9,500 bases of DNA from an uncultured Lachnospiraceae bacterium. GTDB taxonomy: Bacteria > Bacillota > Clostridia > Lachnospirales > Lachnospiraceae. Every line of letters begins with the position of its first letter. Position 1 is the stretch's first letter. The stretch lies in assembly GCA_958405355.1 (NCBI GenBank), contig CATYEA010000066.1, positions 1 to 9,500 on the forward strand. Reading direction: 5' to 3'. A program made the position numbers and the translations under genes. Under the pieces are notes generated by a model that was not told the DNA's origin, searched no databases, and saw only the letters and a list, made by a program, of their open reading frames with translations. Of the stretch, positions 5,023-9,500 are shown in pieces.

Positions 5023-6636
5023 ATGAAGAAAAGACTTTTCAGCCTGTTTCTTGTATCCGCTATGGTATTAGGAAGCCTGACAGCTTGCGGCGGCGGTGAA
5101 AAGGAAACAAAGGCTGCAGAAACCACAGCAACTGAGACAACGGCAGCTGCTGACACGGCAACAGGAGACAAGATTCTCCGTGTGGCTTCGGAAGATCCGC
5201 AGGTACCGCTGGATATGCAGTTAAATACCTACAGTATCATTATGAAAATCACAGATAACGTTACAGAGTCTCTGCTTTACACAGATCCTACGGGTGAAGT
5301 TGTACCGCAGTTGTTGGCTGAGATGCCAACATTATCTGAAGATAAGCTGACATACTCCTTCACTTTGAAAGAGGGCGTTAAGTTCCATAACGGAGCGCCT
5401 CTGACAAGTAGCGATGTTAAGTATTCTCTTGAAAGACTTGTTAAAAAGTTAAAGATGGGAAGCTTGCTTGAAAAAGTTGAAGGTTACCAGGATTTATTTG
5501 ACGGTAACTCCGATGAATTAAGCGGTATCGTTGTTGTTGACGATTTACACTTTGAAATTCATATGTCGGAAGTTTATACACCGCTTACATCCGTACTGTC
5601 CACACCTTACTGTGCAATCTATCCGGCTGAAGCTTGTGAAGCAGCAGGGGATAACTGGGGTATGACAGAACTCTACGGAACAGGTCCTTTCAAATTAGTA
5701 AGCTATCAGACTGGCGTTGGCGTTGAGCTTGCCAGAAATGATGATTATTATGGTGATGTAGCAAAACTTGACGGCATCAAATACACATTTATTGATGATA
5801 CAAATACAGGTGTTATGGAATATGAAAAAGGAAATATCGATGTTGTGTACATGGATTCCGCAACATATCCAACATATGCTGAGAAACTTAAAGATGAACT
5901 TTACGGATTCAACCCGGTTGGCGGATATTATCTTGCATTTAATATCAAAGAGATTCCGGAACTTGAAGTACGTCAGGCTCTGACTTATGCAGTTGACCGT
6001 ACAGCGCTTTGCGAGAGCGTATTATTCGGAACAGCTTCTCCAAATTCCAACTTCCTTCAGGAAGGTCTGATCGGATCCAGAGATGATATGGAACAGTTCG
6101 AATATAATCCTGAAAAGGCTAAAGAACTTCTGGCTGCAGCAGGATATGCAGATGGTTATGATTTAAGAATCACTGTAAATACGAAATATCCTACAAGTGT
6201 TACGATCGGTACAGCAATTCAGGCTCAGATGAAAGAAGCCGGTATCAATGTTCAGGTTGAACAGGTCGATAGCGCTGCATGGACAGATATGAAGAAGAGC
6301 GGCGGTATCATGTGTTCTATCGGCAACTGGTATGTAGACTACAACGACCCTGACAGTATGTTATATCCTGTAAGTGATGGCCGTGTAGATCTGAACTCCA
6401 TCTTCTGGCACAACGATGAATTCAAACAGTTAATGATCGATGGTGTACAGACAGATGATAATGCTGAAAGACAGGAAATTTATGCTCGTGCAGATGAAAT
6501 TTTGACACATGAAGATTTTGCAGTAGCAATGCTTTATAACGAAACAATTTACTATTTAAAGAAACCTTATGTTAAAGATTTTGAAGTAACATTCACATAT
6601 CGTACAATGTTTGGAAATACAGATATTGAACAGTAA
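5023..6636 (+). CDS. Peptide-type ABC transporter substrate-binding lipoprotein (SBP family 5, OppA/DppA-like)
   Basis: A 537-residue extracellular solute-binding protein anchored to the outer face of the membrane. The signal peptide (MKKRLFSLFLVSAMVLGS) ends in the lipobox LTAC (19-22), so C22 is the predicted lipidated residue. A Thr/Ala/Glu-rich flexible linker spans ~23-48. The family 5 binding fold follows, with the signature region around LTYSFTLKEGVKFHNGAP (109-126) and SSDVKYSLERL (129-139), and later ELYGTGPFKL, EYNPEKAKELLAAAGY and NWYVDYNDPDSMLYP. Family members bind di- or oligopeptides, nickel chelates, glutathione or other solutes; the ligand cannot be read from the sequence. 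The start follows GGAGAGG (5011-5017) by 5 bases. It heads the operon with its own strong promoter, and a hairpin region separates it from the permease genes, a layout that usually yields more binding protein than permease. Confidence 0.92.
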   Translation: MKKRLFSLFLVSAMVLGSLTACGGGEKETKAAETTATETTAAADTATGDKILRVASEDPQVPLDMQLNTYSIIMKITDNVTESLLYTDPTGEVVPQLLAEMPTLSEDKLTYSFTLKEGVKFHNGAPLTSSDVKYSLERLVKKLKMGSLLEKVEGYQDLFDGNSDELSGIVVVDDLHFEIHMSEVYTPLTSVLSTPYCAIYPAEACEAAGDNWGMTELYGTGPFKLVSYQTGVGVELARNDDYYGDVAKLDGIKYTFIDDTNTGVMEYEKGNIDVVYMDSATYPTYAEKLKDELYGFNPVGGYYLAFNIKEIPELEVRQALTYAVDRTALCESVLFGTASPNSNFLQEGLIGSRDDMEQFEYNPEKAKELLAAAGYADGYDLRITVNTKYPTSVTIGTAIQAQMKEAGINVQVEQVDSAAWTDMKKSGGIMCSIGNWYVDYNDPDSMLYPVSDGRVDLNSIFWHNDEFKQLMIDGVQTDDNAERQEIYARADEILTHEDFAVAMLYNETIYYLKKPYVKDFEVTFTYRTMFGNTDIEQ

Positions 6637-6663
6637 ATTTTATCATTTGCGATAAGCAGTAGG

Positions 6664-6709
6664 GTATAGCTATAGCGGGACCAATGGCGGTTTGCGGCTA
6701 TAGCTATAC
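6664..6709 (+). terminator. Hairpin between binding-protein and permease genes (partial terminator / mRNA stabiliser)
   Basis: GTATAGCTATAGC (6664-6676) and GCTATAGCTATAC (6697-6709) are perfectly complementary over 13 bp around a 20-base loop, which itself can pair ACC with GGT. TTTATATTTAG follows, a broken T-tract, so termination is likely incomplete. This suits its place inside an operon, where it could lower downstream expression and protect the 3' end of the binding-protein mRNA. Each arm also contains the 10-bp palindrome TATAGCTATA. Confidence 0.6.
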
Positions 6710-6726
6710 TTTATATTTAGTAATGT

Positions 6727-6743
6727 CTGGCAATTTTTGCCGG
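6727..6743 (+). repeat. Short second hairpin before the first permease gene
   Basis: CTGGCAA (6727-6733), a TTT loop and TTGCCGG (6737-6743) form a 7-bp stem with one G-T pair. It ends 20 bases before the permease Shine-Dalgarno site (6764-6770). It lacks a following T-tract, so it is not a terminator. It resembles neither a sigma-A nor a correctly spaced sigma-54 promoter. Confidence 0.4.
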
Positions 6744-6777
6744 CAATGACGGCGAAGATTAAAAAGGAGGGAAATCC

Positions 6778-7710
6778 TTGTTATCATACATTTTAAAACG
6801 TTTGGCGCAGACCGTTCTTGTTTTATTTGGAATTACGCTGATTACATTTATCCTGTTGAACGTCGTTCCGGGTGACCCGGTAGCGATGATGCTCGATAAG
6901 CGTGCCGATGAAGCAACGATTGAAAAAGTACGTCATGAGATGGGGCTGGATGTGCCATTACCGGAACAGTATATTAACTTTGTAAAAGGCGCTGTACGTC
7001 TGGATTTTGGTAAATCCTATTTTACCAAAGAAAACGTTATGGATGCGCTCGTTCGAAGCTTTAAAGTAACCGTTAAACTGGCAGTAATGTCATTCTTATT
7101 TGCCTGCGTCATAGGTTTGACGTGTGGTATGATCGCCGCGGTGTACAGGGGGAAGTGGATCGACTCGCTCCTCATGACGCTATCCATGGTCGGTGTCTCG
7201 GCGCCTTCGTTCTGGATAGCGATCATCCTTCAGATTGTTATAGGTCTGAAGCTGGATTTACTTCCAATCTCCGGGTTCGATGGCCCGCTGAATTATATCC
7301 TGCCGAGTATCGCTCTCGGAACACGGTATGCCGGAAGTATCGCCCGTATTACCCGAACAAGTATGCTGGATGTCATTAAACAGGATTATATTCGTACAGC
7401 CCGTTCAAAGGGTGTCAAAGAATTCCTTGTTATTATGAAACATGCTCTGAAAAATGCAATGATCCCAATCGTTACATTGGTTGGTACAGAACTTGGTTAT
7501 ATGCTGACCGGTTCTATGCTGATCGAGAAAGTATTTGCAATCCCTGGTATCGGTAAGTTGGCCGTTGACGGTATGATGAACCGAGATCTGCCGCTGCTGC
7601 AGGGAACGGTTGTCTATATCGCTCTTGTATTTGTTATTGTGAATTTAGTCGTGGATATTTCATATGCGTTTATTGATCCAAGAATCCGCTACGGGAAAGG
7701 AGGAGAATAA
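6778..7710 (+). CDS. Peptide ABC transporter permease, OppB/DppB type
   Basis: A 310-residue integral membrane subunit that forms half of the solute channel with the next gene product. Hydrophobic segments appear at about 9-30, 99-122, 133-157, 228-247 and 277-299, with a less clear one near 170-188, consistent with the six-helix OppB layout. The large first extracellular loop contains VVPGDPVAMMLDKRA (29-43), typical of OppB/DppB. The cytoplasmic EAA loop that docks on the ATPase is DYIRTARSKGVKEFLVIMKH (203-222), ending in NAMIPIV. The C-terminus SYAFIDPRIRYG is characteristic. Translation starts at TTG (6778) behind a strong AAGGAGG (6764-6770), 7 bases away; no ATG or GTG near the start fits better. 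A TTG start after the hairpins suggests lower expression than the binding protein. The gene ends 3 bases before the second permease. Confidence 0.93.
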   Translation: MLSYILKRLAQTVLVLFGITLITFILLNVVPGDPVAMMLDKRADEATIEKVRHEMGLDVPLPEQYINFVKGAVRLDFGKSYFTKENVMDALVRSFKVTVKLAVMSFLFACVIGLTCGMIAAVYRGKWIDSLLMTLSMVGVSAPSFWIAIILQIVIGLKLDLLPISGFDGPLNYILPSIALGTRYAGSIARITRTSMLDVIKQDYIRTARSKGVKEFLVIMKHALKNAMIPIVTLVGTELGYMLTGSMLIEKVFAIPGIGKLAVDGMMNRDLPLLQGTVVYIALVFVIVNLVVDISYAFIDPRIRYGKGGE

Positions 7711-7713
7711 TTT

Positions 7714-8625
7714 ATGTTTAATAAACAGAAAAAATTCGAACAAGCTGTCCTTTCCGGAGAGTACGCTAATGACGATATTGAATACTCCAGTTATTATAAA
7801 GATAGTTTTAAGCGTTTGAAAAAGAATAAAATGGCGATGGTCTGTGCGATCATTATTGTTATTCTTGTAATCATTGCAGTTTTTGCACCGGTACTGGCGC
7901 CATATGATCCGGATGTGCAGGATTATGCCAATATCTTAAAGGCTCCGTCCAAGGCCCATCTTCTGGGAACGGATGAATATGGGCGTGACATTTTATCCCG
8001 TATTATTTATGGTACGCGGGTATCCCTGAGCGTTGGTCTTCTGGCCCAGGCTCTGGCCACATTGATCGGTGTAACTCTCGGCGCCCTGGCAGCCTACTAT
8101 GGCGGTTGGGTGGATACGGTGATTTCACGTATTACAGAAATCTTTGCCGCATTCCCGGACTTGATTTTTGCCATGGGTATCATGTTTGTTATCGGACCGG
8201 GTATTAAAAATATTTTTATCGCCCTTGGTCTTCTGACCTGGGTACGTACAGCCCGTATGATTCGAGGACAGATTTTACAGTTAAAAGAGAAAGAATATGT
8301 GGAAGCTGCAAAAGCCAGCGGCGCTACAGCCTTCCACACGATTACAAAGCATTTGATTCCGAACTGTATTTCTACAGTGATTGTTCTTGTAACCCTCGGT
8401 ATTCCAAATGCAATCATGTATGAAGCTTCTTTAAGCTTCCTTGGACTGGGTATCCAGCCGCCGACAGCAAGTTGGGGTTCTATGATCAGTTCTGCTCAGC
8501 CATTTATCAGTTACCTGCCAACTTACAGCATCTTCCCGGGTATTGCTATCATGATCACGGTTATTGCTTTTAATATTTTTGGCGATGGTCTTCGTGATGC
8601 CTTAGACCCTAAGATGAAGAATTAA
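7714..8625 (+). CDS. Peptide ABC transporter permease, OppC/DppC type
   Basis: A 303-residue partner permease. A cytoplasmic N-terminal tail (1-40) leads to the first membrane helix (~41-63, ending FAPVLAPYDPD), the OppC N-terminal domain. HLLGTDEYGRDILSRIIYG (82-100) is the hallmark segment before the transport domain, with further helices around 105-128, 145-161, 165-180, 218-236 and 272-290. The EAA loop is EYVEAAKASGATAFHTITKH (194-213), followed by LIPN, and SFLGLGIQPPTASWG (241-255) is strongly conserved in OppC/DppC. The Shine-Dalgarno site AAAGGAGG (7696-7703) lies inside the last codons of the upstream permease gene, so the two are tightly coupled. The protein pairs with the OppB-type subunit in the membrane. 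All expected motifs are present. Confidence 0.93.
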   Translation: MFNKQKKFEQAVLSGEYANDDIEYSSYYKDSFKRLKKNKMAMVCAIIIVILVIIAVFAPVLAPYDPDVQDYANILKAPSKAHLLGTDEYGRDILSRIIYGTRVSLSVGLLAQALATLIGVTLGALAAYYGGWVDTVISRITEIFAAFPDLIFAMGIMFVIGPGIKNIFIALGLLTWVRTARMIRGQILQLKEKEYVEAAKASGATAFHTITKHLIPNCISTVIVLVTLGIPNAIMYEASLSFLGLGIQPPTASWGSMISSAQPFISYLPTYSIFPGIAIMITVIAFNIFGDGLRDALDPKMKN

Positions 8626-8639
8626 AGGGAGGTCAGGTT

Positions 8640-9500
8640 ATGTCAGAAAATTTACTTGAAGTTAAAAATTTGAAAACCTACTTTTTTACCGACGGCGGCG
8701 TTGTAAAGTCTGTGGATGATGTTTCCTTTAACGTTAAACCGGGAAAAACGCTGGGCGTCGTTGGTGAATCCGGCTGTGGGAAGAGTATCACATCTCTGTC
8801 CATTATGCAGTTGGTGGAAACGCCTCCGGGAAAGATTGTTGACGGGGAGATCATCTATAATGGTGAAAATCTTTTGAATAAGGATAAAGATGAGATGCGT
8901 AAGATCCGTGGCGGTGAAATCGCCATGATTTTCCAGGAACCGATGACATCTTTAAATCCGGTGTTTACCGTGGGACAGCAGATTATGGAAGCTTTGATGA
9001 TCCATACGGATATGGACAAGACAAAAGCGAAGGAACGTGCCATCGAGATGCTGAAACTGGTAAAGATCCCGTTGGCTGAGAAGCGTTTTAATGAATATCC
9101 GCATCAGTTATCCGGCGGTATGCGTCAGCGTGTTATGATCGCTATGGCATTGTCCTGTAATCCAAAGCTGCTCATCTGTGACGAGCCGACAACGGCCCTG
9201 GACGTTACCATTCAGGCCCAGATTCTGGATCTGATCAATGAGTTGAAAGAAAAACTTGGAACGTCTATCATGATGATCACTCATGATTTGGGTGTTATCG
9301 CAGAAGTGGCCGATGATGTTATGGTTATGTATGCCGGAAAAATTGTAGAATATGGTACGGCGGACCAGATCTTTGAAACGCCGATGCACCCATACACCCA
9401 CGGTCTGATGAATTGTATTCCGAAATTGAATGATGAGGAAGAAACTCGTCTTCATGTGATTCCGGGCATGGTTCCAAGTCCTGACCGGATGCCGAAGGGA
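8640..9500 (+). CDS. Peptide ABC transporter ATP-binding protein, OppD/DppD type (3' end outside window)
   Basis: The frame opens with ATG at 8640 and stays open to the right edge: 287 codons, of an expected ~320-350. The sequence has every ABC ATPase motif: Walker A GESGCGKS (42-49), Q-loop MIFQEPMTSLNP (96-107, Q99), signature LSGGMRQR (157-164), Walker B LLICDEPT (177-184, catalytic E182) and the H-loop H215 in MMITHDLGVIAEVADDV. HPYTHGLMNCIPKL (250-263) begins the C-terminal region specific to oligopeptide and dipeptide transporters. The protein hydrolyses ATP on the cytoplasmic face of the two permeases. AAGGGAGGT (8625-8633) lies 6 bases before the ATG, and the gap from the permease stop is 14 bases, so it belongs to the same operon. 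A partner ATPase (OppF/DppF type) is expected just beyond the window. The class is clear; the stop cannot be seen. Confidence 0.94.
   Translation, partial: MSENLLEVKNLKTYFFTDGGVVKSVDDVSFNVKPGKTLGVVGESGCGKSITSLSIMQLVETPPGKIVDGEIIYNGENLLNKDKDEMRKIRGGEIAMIFQEPMTSLNPVFTVGQQIMEALMIHTDMDKTKAKERAIEMLKLVKIPLAEKRFNEYPHQLSGGMRQRVMIAMALSCNPKLLICDEPTTALDVTIQAQILDLINELKEKLGTSIMMITHDLGVIAEVADDVMVMYAGKIVEYGTADQIFETPMHPYTHGLMNCIPKLNDEEETRLHVIPGMVPSPDRMPKG

Noticed and set aside
6729..6741. GGCAATTTTTGCC as a sigma-54 promoter for the permease genes
   Set aside because: The GG-to-GC spacing is 10, not 12, and the sequence is simply a small hairpin.

Overview
The window looks like a low-to-moderate G+C Firmicute, most likely a clostridium of the Lachnospiraceae type. 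This is inferred from three things: strong purine-rich Shine-Dalgarno sites, AT-rich intergenic DNA, and a lipoprotein with a Thr/Ala/Glu-rich linker after its lipobox. No rRNA or other taxonomic marker is present, so the placement is an inference. There is no tRNA, rRNA, CRISPR array, insertion sequence or phage gene.

Layout. (1) Positions 2-825 (+): the 3' end of one probable flavodoxin-like oxidoreductase and a complete second one, overlapping by 7 bases. (2) An 11-bp hairpin at 842-867 that can terminate transcription in both directions. (3) Positions 866-2278 (-): a PAS / AAA+ / Fis-type HTH enhancer-binding protein that activates sigma-54 RNA polymerase. (4) A 247-base divergent regulatory region. 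It holds a well-spaced -24/-12 (sigma-54) promoter, two identical 10-bp boxes exactly 20 bp apart that look like the activator's enhancer, and a possible CcpA (cre) site between them. (5) Positions 2526-3410 (+): a MaoC / 2-enoyl-CoA hydratase 2 family enzyme, the evident target of that promoter. (6) Positions 3586-4797 (+): a HemW-type radical SAM protein with its own promoter and a structured leader whose Shine-Dalgarno site lies in one arm of a long inverted repeat. (7) Positions 5023-9500 (+): a peptide-type (Opp/Dpp) ABC importer in the order binding lipoprotein, permease, permease, ATPase. A strong sigma-A promoter precedes it and a hairpin-rich spacer separates the first and second genes. 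The ATPase gene runs off the right edge.

How the parts work together. The activator and the hydratase form a self-contained sigma-54 module: a sensor-activator reading an unknown PAS signal and, across the divergent region, one enzyme gene. The importer brings in peptides or similar solutes for the cell at large, and its binding protein is probably made in excess over the membrane components. HemW and the flavodoxin-like proteins are not obviously tied to either system. The individual protein families are known. The least ordinary parts are regulatory: the compact enhancer-cre-promoter arrangement, the enhancer-like box recurring inside the terminator at the other end of the activator gene, and the inverted repeat that spans the hemW promoter and ribosome binding site.
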